From Streptomyces sp. JB150 (lineage in GTDB: Bacteria; Actinomycetota; Actinomycetes; Streptomycetales; Streptomycetaceae): 64,000 nt of DNA. The stretch lies in contig NZ_CP049780.1 of NCBI RefSeq assembly GCF_011193355.1, positions 1,719,582 through 1,783,581 on the forward strand, written 5' to 3'. The notes beneath the pieces are model-generated. The model saw only the letters and a program-made list of their open reading frames with translations, searched no databases and was not told where the DNA came from. How positions within the stretch are numbered: the stretch's first letter is position 1; each line of letters begins with the position of its first letter. Both the position numbers and the translations under genes were made by a program. Positions 6,254 to 15,473 of this stretch are shown here, piece after piece.

Positions 6254-9136
6254 ATGGGGGAGACGGGCCCGGCCGAAGGGGCCGCGCGCAGCCGGCTGTG
6301 GCGACGGGGGTGGCCCTGGCTGATCGGCGTGCCCGCCGCGCTGGGCAGCTACGCGACCGCGCTCGCCACGCTCCCCGGTGACGAGTGGTGGCGCTACCCC
6401 GCGGCCGCCGCATCCGCCGTCGCGGCCGCCGGTGCCGTCGTCCTCACCGTGCCACGGGACGCCGGGCATCCGGCCCCGCAGCCGTCACCGCCGGCCGTCC
6501 CGCCGCGCCCCCGGGTGGCGGTGCGCGCCGTCTCCGGCGACGCCACGTGGGCGGCCTGGCTGACGGACGTCCTGGAGCTCTCGGGTCGCCAGGCGGTCTG
6601 GGAGCCGTGGGAGGAGCGGCCGTCGGGGCCGCGCGAGACCGCGCTGACCGTGGTGCTGGTCTCCGCCGCGACCGCCGCCTGGCCGGCGCCGCCCGTCCCC
6701 GCCGGCCCGCACCTGTACCTGTGCGTCGAGGAGTGCGCCGTCCCGGCCGGCGCGATGGAGGAGACCCTGCTGAGCCTGGCCGGACTGCCCCGGGAGGCCG
6801 CCGCGGGCCGGCTCCTGGACCGGCTCGACGCGCTCGCCCCCGTCAGTCCTCCCGTCGGCGGGCCCGCCGACGGCCCGCGGCTTCCGCCCTGCCCCGGGCT
6901 CGACGCGGCCGTGACCAACCTTCCGCCGCGCAATGTCCTGTTCACCGACCGCTCCGACGTCCTGGACCGGGTCGGCGCCCTCTTCCTCGGACCGCATCCG
7001 GTCACCGCGGCCCGCTCGTGCGCGGTGGTGGGCGTCGGCGGGGTCGGCAAGTCCCAGGTCGCCGTCGAGTACGGCCACCGCTTCGCGTCGCACTACGACA
7101 CCATCTGGTGGGTCCGGGCCGAGTCACGGGTGCAGATCCTCGACGCGCTCACCCTGCTCGCACGGCGCCTCGACGTGCCCGTGGACGACGATCCGGCCGT
7201 CACGCTCGGCGCCCTGTGGCGGGCACTCGGTGCCCGGCGGCGCTGGCTGCTGGTCTTCGACAACGCCGTGGACGCGGCCGACCTGGACGCCTGCTGGCCG
7301 CCGCTCACCAACGGGGACGTACTGATCACCTCGTACGTGCGCACCTGGCCCGGCGGCCGGATCACGGACATCGTCGCGCTGGACGTGTTCGACGAGGCGG
7401 ACGCCGTCGCCTTCCTGCGCAGACGCAGCAACGACCACCGCACCTCCGCGGCCACCGCCGGCACCGTGGCCCGCGCGCTCGGCCGCCTGCCCCTCGTGCT
7501 GGAGCAGGCCGCCGCCTACACCCAGGAGACCGGCACCACCCTCGCCGAGTTCGAGCGGGTCCTGCAGCGGCAGCCCTCGTCGGCGCCCCTGCTGTCGCAG
7601 GAGTCCTGGTACCGGCCGGAGATGACCGCGACCTGGACCATGGCGCTGGAGCGGGCCTGCGAGCAGCAGCCGCACGCCCGCTCGCTCGCCCTGCTGCTCG
7701 CCTTCCTGGCCGCCGACCGCGTCCCCCGCGCGCTGCTCACCGACCACGCCCACGCCCTGCCACCGCCGCTGCGCGACCGGCTGAGCGGCGATCTCGCGGT
7801 CAACGCCCTGCTGCGCCCCCTGCTGTCCTTCTCCCTGATCCGTGCCGACGACCACGGCGACCTCGGGGTCTCCCGGCAGATCCAGGACCATCTGCGCTCC
7901 ACCCTGGACGCTGCCGGGCACCGGTGGCATGCCGATGCCGCCGTCCTGCTGGTGGAATCCGCGTTCCCCGCGGACCCGGCCGACCCGCACCGCCGGCCGG
8001 AGTGTGCCCGGCTCCTGCCGCACGTGCTGTCGGTGGTCCGGCACGGCGGCGCGAGCGGCACTGGCGAACCGGCCGCGCTGGGCCGCCTGCTGCACCGCGC
8101 GGGCACCTACCTGCACGTCCGCGGCGACTACGGCCACGCTCTGGAACTGCTCGGGCGGTCCGTGGACGTCCAGGAGGCCGACGCGGACGGCGACCCGACC
8201 CACCTCGCCGGCACGGTGGCGGCCCTGGGCCGCACCCACTACGCGCTGGCCGCCCTCGACGACGCCCACCGCTGCGCCGACCGGGCCGTACGGCTGCTCA
8301 CCGGCCACTTCGGCCCCGACCACCCACGGGTGGCCCGCCAGCTGCTGTGGCTGAGCCGGATCGAACGCGAGCAGGGGCTCTTCGCGCAGGCCCTGGACAC
8401 CGCCCGGCGGGCCCTGGAAGTGACCACGCGCGCCCGCGGTGAGGACCACCCGGACACCGCCGCCTGTCTGATGGTGCTGGGCGACGCCCAGTGGCGCCGC
8501 GGCGACCTGGACGCGGCCCGGGACTGCTACCGGCGCGCCCTGGCGGTACGCGAGGCCACCCCGGGCACCCGTCCCGTCGACCTGGCCACCGCGCACAAGC
8601 ACCTCGCCCTCATCGCCCTCGACCGGGGGGAGCCGCGCCGGGCCCACGACGACCTGGTGCGCGCCCGCGCCCTGCTCACCGCCGCGCACGACGAGGACCA
8701 CCCGGCCGTCGCCGATGTCGACAACCACCTCGGTGAGGCGCTGCGCCGCCTCGGCCGTACGGAGGAGGCGCACACCGCGCTGCGGCACGCCCTCGCGGTC
8801 CGCGGCCCGCTCGGTGACCACCCCGACGTCGTCGGGACGCTGATCCGGCTGGGCCGGCTGCACCGCGACACGGGCGCGCTGGAGGAGTCGTACGCGTGTC
8901 TGACCGAGGCCCGCAGGATGGCCGCGGCCGCGATGGGCGCCGAGCATCCCTACGTGGCCGACGCCGAGTGCGACCTGGCCGCGACACTGGCCGCCCGGGG
9001 CGAACGGGAGCGGGCCACGGCCGTACTCGGCGACGCCGTACGGCGCTATGAGCGGGCGTACGGCCCCGGCCACCCGGTCACCGCCGACGCGCGGGCCCGG
9101 CTCGCCGCGCTCGGCGGTCCTCCGGCGGAGGCCTGA
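6254..9136 (+). CDS. membrane-anchored TIR-like / NB-ARC / TPR protein (STAND NTPase)
   Basis: This 960-aa protein has a modular, NLR-like layout. Two hydrophobic segments lie at about residues 20-40 and 48-66. A short region at about 80-185 resembles the TIR-like domain of actinobacterial TPR signalling proteins (TWAAWLTDVLELSGRQAVWEPWE) but lacks an obvious catalytic glutamate. An NB-ARC ATPase follows, with P-loop GVGGVGKSQ near 259, LLVFDN near 332 and GRLPLVLEQAA near 409. About seven kinesin-light-chain-type TPRs occupy 640-955, with recurring DHP and ALAVR segments. GAGGGGAG precedes the ATG. Relatives occur in FxsT-type peptide loci and in defence or signalling STAND proteins; no partner peptide gene was found here, so its role is open. 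Confidence 0.8.
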   Translation: MGETGPAEGAARSRLWRRGWPWLIGVPAALGSYATALATLPGDEWWRYPAAAASAVAAAGAVVLTVPRDAGHPAPQPSPPAVPPRPRVAVRAVSGDATWAAWLTDVLELSGRQAVWEPWEERPSGPRETALTVVLVSAATAAWPAPPVPAGPHLYLCVEECAVPAGAMEETLLSLAGLPREAAAGRLLDRLDALAPVSPPVGGPADGPRLPPCPGLDAAVTNLPPRNVLFTDRSDVLDRVGALFLGPHPVTAARSCAVVGVGGVGKSQVAVEYGHRFASHYDTIWWVRAESRVQILDALTLLARRLDVPVDDDPAVTLGALWRALGARRRWLLVFDNAVDAADLDACWPPLTNGDVLITSYVRTWPGGRITDIVALDVFDEADAVAFLRRRSNDHRTSAATAGTVARALGRLPLVLEQAAAYTQETGTTLAEFERVLQRQPSSAPLLSQESWYRPEMTATWTMALERACEQQPHARSLALLLAFLAADRVPRALLTDHAHALPPPLRDRLSGDLAVNALLRPLLSFSLIRADDHGDLGVSRQIQDHLRSTLDAAGHRWHADAAVLLVESAFPADPADPHRRPECARLLPHVLSVVRHGGASGTGEPAALGRLLHRAGTYLHVRGDYGHALELLGRSVDVQEADADGDPTHLAGTVAALGRTHYALAALDDAHRCADRAVRLLTGHFGPDHPRVARQLLWLSRIEREQGLFAQALDTARRALEVTTRARGEDHPDTAACLMVLGDAQWRRGDLDAARDCYRRALAVREATPGTRPVDLATAHKHLALIALDRGEPRRAHDDLVRARALLTAAHDEDHPAVADVDNHLGEALRRLGRTEEAHTALRHALAVRGPLGDHPDVVGTLIRLGRLHRDTGALEESYACLTEARRMAAAAMGAEHPYVADAECDLAATLAARGERERATAVLGDAVRRYERAYGPGHPVTADARARLAALGGPPAEA

Positions 9137-9191
9137 CCTGGGCGAACGGCCCTGCACCCGCCCCACGTGAATTCGTGCACAAGCGGCCCCC

Positions 9192-9204
9192 TACGATGGT
9201 GTCC
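9192..9204 (+). promoter_or_regulatory. -10 box of a leaderless ctaA promoter
   Basis: TACGAT at 9192-9197 lies 7 nt before the GTG at 9205, the spacing of leaderless Streptomyces genes. This favours the GTG at 9205 as the ctaA start over the ATG at 9196, which sits inside the box. Confidence 0.5.
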
Positions 9205-10203
9205 GTGCCAAAGCTGACCCGCGCCGACGCCGAAGCGGCGTTGCGCAACCCGCTCGCCTTCATCGCCGCGCGCTGGACCCCGGATCCCCGGACGGTGCAG
9301 CGGGCGGCTCTCGCCGCGCTCGTCATGTCGGTGGTCATCGTGGTCACCGGCGGCGCGGTCCGGCTCACCGGCTCCGGGCTGGGCTGCCCGACCTGGCCGA
9401 AGTGCACGGACGACTCGCTCACCGCGACGCGCGAGATGGGCCTGCACGGCGCCATCGAGTTCGGCAACCGGATGCTGACGTACGTGCTGTGCGCCGCCGT
9501 CGGCTGGGCGATCATCGCGGCGCGCTCGCAGAAGCCGGTGCGGCGCGGTCTGACCCGGCTCGGCTGGGCCCAGTTCTGGGTCGTGATGGGCAACGCGATC
9601 CTCGGCGGCATCGTCGTGCTGGTCGGGCTGAACCCGTACACGGTCGCCGCCCACTTCCTGCTGTCCTCCGCGCTGATCGCGGTCGCCACGGTGATGTGGC
9701 AGCGCACCCGCGAGGGCGACGGGGAGCCGCGGCCGCTGGTCGGCGCGTCGGTGCGGCAGCTGGTGTGGGTGCTGGTCGGGGTCACGGTGGCGCTGATCGC
9801 CGTCGGCACGGTGGTCACCGGCGCGGGCCCGCACGCGGGTGACTCCAGTGACGTGCCGCGGATGCCGGTGGACTGGGAGATGGTCACCAAGCTGCACGCC
9901 GTGCTGGCGTGGGTCGTGGTGACGCTGACGTTCGCGCTGTGGTTCGTGCTGAGGGCGGTGGACGCGCCGCGCGGTCCGCTGAACCGGACCCGGGAGCTGT
10001 TCGTCGTCCTGCTGGCGCAGGGCGTGGTCGGCTACGTGCAGTACTTCACGGACCTGCCCGAGGTCCTGGTCGGCGCCCACATGCTCGGCTCCTGTGTGGT
10101 GTGGATCGGGACGCTGCGGCTGCTGCTGTCGCTGCGGGAGCGGCCCGAGGGCTCCCCGGCGGACCTCCCGGAACAGCCGGCCCGAACGCTGGCCACGACC
10201 TGA
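9205..10203 (+). CDS. ctaA: CtaA, heme A synthase (COX15 family)
   Basis: CtaA oxidises heme O to heme A for the aa3 cytochrome oxidase. The 332-aa polytopic protein has eight predicted membrane segments in two similar halves. Signature sequences are VVTGGAVRLTGSGLGCPTWP near residue 45, with the extracellular cysteine pair C-P-T-W-P-K-C, then HFLLSSALIA, VVTGAGPHAGD and the heme-ligand histidines in KLHAVLAW and LVGAHMLGS. The start was set by the leaderless promoter; in-frame starts at 9175 (GTG) and 9196 (ATG) are also possible. Its pathway partner ctaB lies 1.7 kb away on the other strand. Confidence 0.93.
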   Translation: MPKLTRADAEAALRNPLAFIAARWTPDPRTVQRAALAALVMSVVIVVTGGAVRLTGSGLGCPTWPKCTDDSLTATREMGLHGAIEFGNRMLTYVLCAAVGWAIIAARSQKPVRRGLTRLGWAQFWVVMGNAILGGIVVLVGLNPYTVAAHFLLSSALIAVATVMWQRTREGDGEPRPLVGASVRQLVWVLVGVTVALIAVGTVVTGAGPHAGDSSDVPRMPVDWEMVTKLHAVLAWVVVTLTFALWFVLRAVDAPRGPLNRTRELFVVLLAQGVVGYVQYFTDLPEVLVGAHMLGSCVVWIGTLRLLLSLRERPEGSPADLPEQPARTLATT

Positions 10204-10247
10204 CCGCGGCCCCGAGCTGACCGCGGCCCCGACCTGACCGCGGCCAC
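10197..10247 (+). repeat. three tandem 17-bp repeats at the end of ctaA
   Basis: Units of 17 bp, GACCTGACCGCGGCCCC, occur three times at 10197, 10214 and 10231 with one to two changes. The first unit contains the ctaA stop codon and each unit carries a CCGCGG palindrome. The array lies between converging genes and may act in termination; that is a guess. Confidence 0.85.
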
Positions 10248-10297
10248 TGCCTCGCTCCGGTCACTGCCCGAGCCGAGTCCCCGGCGCGTGAGCCGGC

Positions 10298-11404
10298 TCA
10301 GTCCAGCCCGTACACCCGTCGGGCGTTCCCCGCGGCGATCATGCCCGCCACGCGCTGGGCGTCCGTGAGCGACCAGGCACCCTCGGCGACCCAGCCGCCG
10401 AGCACCCTGGCCAGGGCCTCGCGGAAGAGGCGGGCGCCCACGACGTGCAGCTCGGGCAGGCCCTTGCCGCCGCTGGAGAAGAGGATCTTGCCGAACGGGG
10501 CGAGTTCCAGTATCTCGGCGAGGACGGTGGCCGCGCGGGCGCCGGTGCGCGCCAGGGCGGCGCCGGAGTCGGCGTAGACGTGCGGGAAGACCCCGGCGAG
10601 ATGGGCGGCGTGCCGGTGGTACGGGTAGCCGTACAGCAGGACGAGGTCGGTGCCCAGGCCCGCGGTCGCCCGGACGAAGTCGGTGAGCAGCACGGGGTCC
10701 GTGCGGTCGATCCGCAGTCCCGGTTCGCCGAGCCCGGCGTGCAGCTGGAGCGGGCGGCCGGTGGCGACCGCGCTCCACAGCAGGTGCCGCAGCAGCACCG
10801 GGTCGCTCAGCTCCCCGCCGACCGGCCGTGCCGCCAGCCAGCGGCCCGCCGCGCCGCGCACCTCCCCCGGGCCGGGCGGCTCGGGCGCGAGCGCGAGGCC
10901 GTGCCGTACGCCGGCCACGGAGGTGAAGGCGACGGCGCTCGCGGCGGCGGCGTGCACCGACTCGGCGAGGTTGGCGAGAAACGACTCGACGGTGCCGGAG
11001 GTGTCCGCGACCTGCTCGGCCAGCGGCTCCAGCCGGACGATCTCCCGCGCCTCGGCGGCCGCGGCGGAGGCCAGCTCGTCGGGTCCGGTGAGGTCGCCGG
11101 GCAGTGAGGTGTCGACGAGGTAGGTGGTGATGCCGCTGCCGCGCAGCAGCCGCCGGCCGGCCTCCAGGACGCCCAGTTCCCGGCGCCGGGCGAGGTAGCG
11201 GGCGGGCGGGCAGTGCGGTTCCAGGCCGAGCAGGGGCGGGCACCAGCGCCGTACCGCGAACCCGGTCTGGGTGTCGAACAGGGTGGTGCCCGGGGCGGGC
11301 GGTCCCTCGGTGCGGGCCAGCTGGGTCTCGAAGGTGCCGAGACCCAGCTCCGTTCTCAGTACACCGTGGCAGTACTGGTCCACGAGGGACGGCGTTTCGA
11401 TCAT
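10298..11404 (-). CDS. amidohydrolase family protein
   Basis: A 368-aa metal-dependent hydrolase-like protein of the amidohydrolase-2 (PF04909-type) family. The N-terminus has DQYCHGVLR, a mid-region strand ends in GRPLQLHAGLGEPG (near residue 230, a metal-ligand histidine position), and LVLLYGYPYHRHAAHLAG and FPHVYADSGAAL follow. The C-terminal FGKILFSSGGKGLPE is also typical. The substrate cannot be deduced. The ATG at 11404 is the first start. It is convergent with ctaA and stands alone between the two heme genes. Similar proteins at this position in Streptomyces carry only a family name. Confidence 0.7.
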   Translation of the reverse strand: MIETPSLVDQYCHGVLRTELGLGTFETQLARTEGPPAPGTTLFDTQTGFAVRRWCPPLLGLEPHCPPARYLARRRELGVLEAGRRLLRGSGITTYLVDTSLPGDLTGPDELASAAAAEAREIVRLEPLAEQVADTSGTVESFLANLAESVHAAAASAVAFTSVAGVRHGLALAPEPPGPGEVRGAAGRWLAARPVGGELSDPVLLRHLLWSAVATGRPLQLHAGLGEPGLRIDRTDPVLLTDFVRATAGLGTDLVLLYGYPYHRHAAHLAGVFPHVYADSGAALARTGARAATVLAEILELAPFGKILFSSGGKGLPELHVVGARLFREALARVLGGWVAEGAWSLTDAQRVAGMIAAGNARRVYGLD

Positions 11405-11517
11405 CCGGGACTCCCGTGACTGGACCGCGTACTCCTACGAGTCCTAACGGGTGAACCGGGTGTCGGGTACCGCGCCCGCACACCCGGTGCGAACCGCCGA
11501 CGACACTCGGCCGTCGG

Positions 11518-11850
11518 TCAGGGGTTCGAGGGGCCGCCGATCTGGATGCCCGCCATCCGGGACCACTCGTACGGGCCGGTCTTGACCTTGGCGGCGAACT
11601 CTCCGTCGAAGGCCTCGTGGACGGTGATCCCGGCCTTGGCGACGGCCTGCTCGGCGATCGCGTACGAGGGGGCGACGACGTCGCCCCAGCCGCCGTCCTC
11701 GCCGACGAGGACGATGCGGGCGCCGCGCTGGCCGAGGTAGGCCACCTGGCCCTCGGCGCCGCCGTGTTCCTTGGAGAAGGCGGTGATGCGCCGGGCCAGC
11801 TTCGCCACCGTGCGCTCGGCCTTCGCGTCAACCTGCTGCGTGTCTGCCAT
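11518..11850 (-). CDS. conserved small protein of unknown function (110 aa)
   Basis: A 110-aa soluble, Ala/Gly/Val-rich protein with no motif that I recognise. It begins MADTQQVDAKAERTVAKLAR and ends EWSRMAGIQIGGPSNP. Coding is supported by third-position GC and by a TAGCAT box 7 nt before the ATG, which suggests a leaderless transcript. It lies 95 nt downstream of ctaB on the same strand; the promoter between them indicates independent expression. Whether it takes part in heme metabolism is unknown. Confidence 0.7.
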   Translation of the reverse strand: MADTQQVDAKAERTVAKLARRITAFSKEHGGAEGQVAYLGQRGARIVLVGEDGGWGDVVAPSYAIAEQAVAKAGITVHEAFDGEFAAKVKTGPYEWSRMAGIQIGGPSNP

Positions 11851-11863
11851 GGCCAGGATGCTA
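11851..11863 (-). promoter_or_regulatory. -10 box of a leaderless promoter for the 110-aa gene
   Basis: On the minus strand TAGCAT (11863-11858) is 7 nt from the ATG at 11850. No good -35 is visible. Confidence 0.5.
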
Positions 11864-11897
11864 CTCAGCGGTAGATCGACTGGCGAGGGCAGGCCGC

Positions 11898-11913
11898 TGT
11901 GACGTACGTCAGC
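11898..11913. promoter_or_regulatory. Crp-like palindrome
   Basis: TGTGACGTACGTCAGC contains the 12-bp perfect palindrome TGACGTACGTCA and resembles Streptomyces Crp targets of the form GTGAC-N4-GTCAC. It lies between ctaB and the 110-aa gene, about 35 nt upstream of the latter's -10 box. A one-mismatch relative occurs at 38077-38088 near pgk. Confidence 0.35.
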
Positions 11914-11945
11914 GTGCGGGGTGCCGGACGGCCGGTGCGGGAGCG

Positions 11946-12914
11946 TCAGCGCAGGAAGGGGTCGACCGCCACCGCGACGAAGAGCAGCGAGACGTAGGTG
12001 ATGGACCAGTGGAACAGCCGCATCTCCTTCAGCTTCGCGCCGGTGACCTCGGCCTTCGCCCGGTTCTGCAGCGCGTGCGCCTCCCACAGCCACCAGCCGC
12101 CCGCGGCCAGCGCGACCGCCGTGTAGAACCAGCCGGTGTAGCCGAGCGGGGTGAGCAGGAGCGAGACGGCGACCATGACCCAGCTGTAGATCACGATCTG
12201 CCGGGCGACGACCTTGTTGGAGGCGATGACCGGCAGCATCGGCACGCCGACGCGGGCGTAGTCCTCCTTGACCTTCATGGACAGCGGCCAGTAGTGCGGC
12301 GGGGTCCAGAAGAAGATGACCAGGAAGAGGATGACGGGCGCCCAGGACAGCGAGTCCTTCACGGCCGTCCAGCCGATCAGCACCGGCATGCAGCCGGCGA
12401 TGCCGCCCCAGACGATGTTCTGCGCGGTGCGCCGCTTGAGGATCATCGTGTAGACGACGACGTAGAAGAGGAGCGCGCCGAGGGAGAGCCAGGCCGACAG
12501 CCAGTTGACGGTGAGGCCGAACAGCAGCGTGGAGACCACCGCGAGGGTGATGCCGAAGGCCAGGCACTCGCGCGGGCTGACCATTCCGGTGACCAGCGGA
12601 CGCTGCGAGGTGCGGTCCATCAGCGCGTCGATGTCGCGGTCGATGTACATGTTCAGCGCGTTCGCGCCGCCGGCCGAGAGGTACCCGCCGATACAGGTCA
12701 GCAGCACCAGACCCATGTCCGGCACGCCCTGCTCGGCGAGGAACATCACCGGCACGGTGGTGATGAGCAGCAGCTCGATGATCCGCGGCTTGGTCAGCGC
12801 CACGAACGCCTTCACACGGGCCCCGAACGGCCGGTGGGTCGGGCTCTGGCTCGTCCCGATTACCCCCGCAGGACGGGATTCAACGGCCGTCACGCACACC
12901 CCTGACAGAGACAT
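11946..12914 (-). CDS. ctaB: CtaB, protoheme IX farnesyltransferase (heme O synthase)
   Basis: CtaB attaches a farnesyl group to protoheme IX to make heme O, the substrate of CtaA. The 322-aa protein has seven to nine membrane helices and the UbiA-family aspartate motifs: [14 protein letters not shown] near residue 95 and [15 protein letters not shown] near 225. The conserved [20 protein letters not shown] forms the first helix. The ATG at 12914 is chosen because GGAGG lies 9 nt upstream; the open frame continues to 13328 without family similarity. Divergent from tkt across a 437-bp spacer. Confidence 0.94.
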   Translation of the reverse strand: MSLSGVCVTAVESRPAGVIGTSQSPTHRPFGARVKAFVALTKPRIIELLLITTVPVMFLAEQGVPDMGLVLLTCIGGYLSAGGANALNMYIDRDIDALMDRTSQRPLVTGMVSPRECLAFGITLAVVSTLLFGLTVNWLSAWLSLGALLFYVVVYTMILKRRTAQNIVWGGIAGCMPVLIGWTAVKDSLSWAPVILFLVIFFWTPPHYWPLSMKVKEDYARVGVPMLPVIASNKVVARQIVIYSWVMVAVSLLLTPLGYTGWFYTAVALAAGGWWLWEAHALQNRAKAEVTGAKLKEMRLFHWSITYVSLLFVAVAVDPFLR

Positions 12915-13351
12915 CCCAGCAAGCCTCCCCGTGTGAAGTCGCGGTAAAGGCTCGCGCGTACCACGCCACTGTAGACGTTGCCCATACCCCGGATCTTCGC
13001 GGGGGTGGGGTCGTGTTGGACGGCGTGCTCCGCCCCGGGGACGGGCGCCTGCCGGCGGGGCCGTCCGGGGCGCGGACCGGGCGCTCGGACACACGCTCGG
13101 ATGAGCACTGGGGCACTGTGGAACAAGCGGCGGCCGAACGGTCAGATGAGCGCTTCCGTATTCACTTGGCGAAGCCGGTACGGCCCGGTCAGGAGGCGGA
13201 TTCCCGCGAGTCCCGGCAGTCTGTAATGACTCGAAAAAATGGACGTACTCGCGGGGGTAGGCTCGACAGCGGCCGGTGGGCGCGGAGTGCACCGGCGGTC
13301 GGTGTACGCCCACACCGGCATTCGACATGTGGAGAGGAGCCCTGACCCAGG
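12915..13351. promoter_or_regulatory. 437-bp divergent spacer between ctaB and tkt
   Basis: No gene could be supported here. The plus strand has TAGGCT at 13258-13263, a plausible tkt -10 box about 90 nt before the GTG, just after an unusual A6 run at 13235-13240. On the minus side the ctaB ribosome site GGGGAGG lies at about 12924-12930. I found no clear operator. Confidence 0.4.
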
Positions 13352-15439
13352 GTGAGCACCAAGCCGACCACCACAGACCTCGAGTGGACCGAGCTGGACC
13401 AGCGGGCCGTGGACACCGCCCGCGTCCTGGCCGCCGACGCCGTACAGAAGGTTGGCAACGGCCATCCGGGTACGGCGATGAGCCTGGCGCCGGCCGCCTA
13501 CACCCTCTTCCAGAAGGTGATGCGGCACGACCCGGCGGACGCCGACTGGGTCGCCCGCGACCGGTTCGTGCTGTCCGCGGGACACTCGTCCCTGACCCTG
13601 TACACCCAGCTGTACCTGGCCGGCTTCGGCCTGGAGCTGGACGACCTGAAGGCCTTCCGGACCTGGGGCTCCAAGACCCCGGGCCACCCCGAGTACGGCC
13701 ACACCACGGGCGTGGAGACGACGACCGGTCCGCTGGGCCAGGGTGTCGCCAACGCCGTCGGCATGGCCATGGCCGCCCGCTACGAGCGCGGTCTGTTCGA
13801 CCCGGAGGCCCCCGCCGGGGAGTCCCCCTTCGACCACTACGTCTACTGCATCGCCGGTGACGGCTGCCTCCAGGAGGGCATCTCCGCCGAGGCGTCCTCG
13901 CTCGCCGGCCACCAGAAGCTCGGCAACCTGATCCTGCTGTGGGACGACAACCACATCTCGATCGAGGGCGACACCGAGACGGCCGTCTCCGAGGACACCG
14001 TGGGGCGCTACGAGGCCTACGGCTGGCACGTCCAGCGCGTCGAGCCGCAGGCCAACGGCGACCTGGACCCCAAGGCGATCTACGCCGCGATCCAGGAGGC
14101 CAAGAAGGTCACGGACAAGCCGTCCTTCATCGCCATGCGCTCGATCATCGCCTGGCCCGCCCCGAACGCGCAGAACACCGAGGCCGCGCACGGCTCGGCG
14201 CTGGGCGACGAGGAGGTCGCGGCCACCAAGCGCGTCCTCGGCTTCGACCCGGAGAAGACCTTCGAGGTCGCCGACGAGGTCATCGAGCACACCCGCAAGG
14301 CCCTGGAGCGGGGCCGCCAGGCCAAGGCCGAGTGGGAGAAGTCCTTCCAGGAGTGGCGCAACAGCAACCCGGAGCGCGCGGCCGAGTTCGACCGCATCGC
14401 CAAGGGTGAGCTGCCGGCCGGCTGGGAGGATAAGATCCCGGTCTTCGAGCCCGGCAAGGGCGTCGCCACCCGTGCCGCCTCCGGCAAGGTGCTCCAGGCG
14501 CTGGGCGAGGTCATCCCCGAGCTGTGGGGCGGCTCCGCCGACCTGGCCGGTTCGAACAACACGACGATCGACAAGACGTCGTCGTTCCTCCCGGAGGGCA
14601 ACCCGCTGCCGGAGGCGAACCCGTACGGCCGCACGATCCACTTCGGCATCCGCGAGCACGCCATGGCCGCGGAGATGAACGGCATCGCGCTGCACGGCAA
14701 CACCCGCGTCTACGGCGGCACCTTCCTGGTGTTCTCCGACTACATGCGCAACGCCGTGCGCCTGTCCGCGCTGATGCACCTGCCGGTGACGTACGTGTGG
14801 ACGCACGACTCCATCGGCCTCGGCGAGGACGGCCCGACCCACCAGCCGGTCGAGCACCTGGCCGCGCTGCGCGCCATCCCGGGCCTGAACGTGGTCCGCC
14901 CGGCCGACGCCAACGAGACCGCCATCGCCTGGCGCGAGATCCTCAAGCGGTACACGAAGGAGTTCGGCAAGGGGCAGCCGCACGGTCTGGCGCTGACCCG
15001 TCAGGGCGTGCCGACGTTCGAGCCGAACGAGGACGCGGCCAGGGGCGGCTACGTGCTGTTCGAGGCCGAAGGCGGCGAGCCGCAGGTCATCCTGATCGCG
15101 ACCGGTTCCGAGGTGCACGTGGCCGTCGAGGCGCGCGAGGCGCTCCAGGCCGAGGGCGTGCCGACCCGCGTGGTGTCGATGCCGTCCGTCGAGTGGTTCG
15201 AGGAGCAGGACCAGGGGTACCGGGACAGCGTCCTGCCGCCGCACGTGAAGGCGCGTGTCGCGGTCGAGGCCGGTATCGGTCTGACCTGGCACAAGTACGT
15301 CGGTGACGCGGGCCGGATCGTCTCCCTGGAGCACTTCGGTGCCTCCGCCGACGGCAAGGTCCTCTTCCGCGAGTACGGCTTCACCGCGGACAACGTGGCC
15401 GCCGTGGCCCGGGAATCGCTCGCCGCCGCCCAGCGCTGA
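13352..15439 (+). CDS. tkt: transketolase
   Basis: Transketolase transfers two-carbon units between sugar phosphates in the non-oxidative pentose phosphate pathway, using thiamine diphosphate. The 695-aa length is standard. The TPP motif begins [16 protein letters not shown] near residue 165, [13 protein letters not shown] lies near 35, and the pyrimidine-domain signature [19 protein letters not shown] is near 485. The GTG start follows GAGAGGAG about 11 nt upstream. It is the first gene of tkt-tal-zwf-opcA-pgl, with 34 nt to tal, and probably drives the operon from the promoter in the preceding spacer. Confidence 0.97.
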   Translation: MSTKPTTTDLEWTELDQRAVDTARVLAADAVQKVGNGHPGTAMSLAPAAYTLFQKVMRHDPADADWVARDRFVLSAGHSSLTLYTQLYLAGFGLELDDLKAFRTWGSKTPGHPEYGHTTGVETTTGPLGQGVANAVGMAMAARYERGLFDPEAPAGESPFDHYVYCIAGDGCLQEGISAEASSLAGHQKLGNLILLWDDNHISIEGDTETAVSEDTVGRYEAYGWHVQRVEPQANGDLDPKAIYAAIQEAKKVTDKPSFIAMRSIIAWPAPNAQNTEAAHGSALGDEEVAATKRVLGFDPEKTFEVADEVIEHTRKALERGRQAKAEWEKSFQEWRNSNPERAAEFDRIAKGELPAGWEDKIPVFEPGKGVATRAASGKVLQALGEVIPELWGGSADLAGSNNTTIDKTSSFLPEGNPLPEANPYGRTIHFGIREHAMAAEMNGIALHGNTRVYGGTFLVFSDYMRNAVRLSALMHLPVTYVWTHDSIGLGEDGPTHQPVEHLAALRAIPGLNVVRPADANETAIAWREILKRYTKEFGKGQPHGLALTRQGVPTFEPNEDAARGGYVLFEAEGGEPQVILIATGSEVHVAVEAREALQAEGVPTRVVSMPSVEWFEEQDQGYRDSVLPPHVKARVAVEAGIGLTWHKYVGDAGRIVSLEHFGASADGKVLFREYGFTADNVAAVARESLAAAQR

Positions 15440-15473
15440 CGCTCATATACGACACGTAGGAGATGCAATTCCC

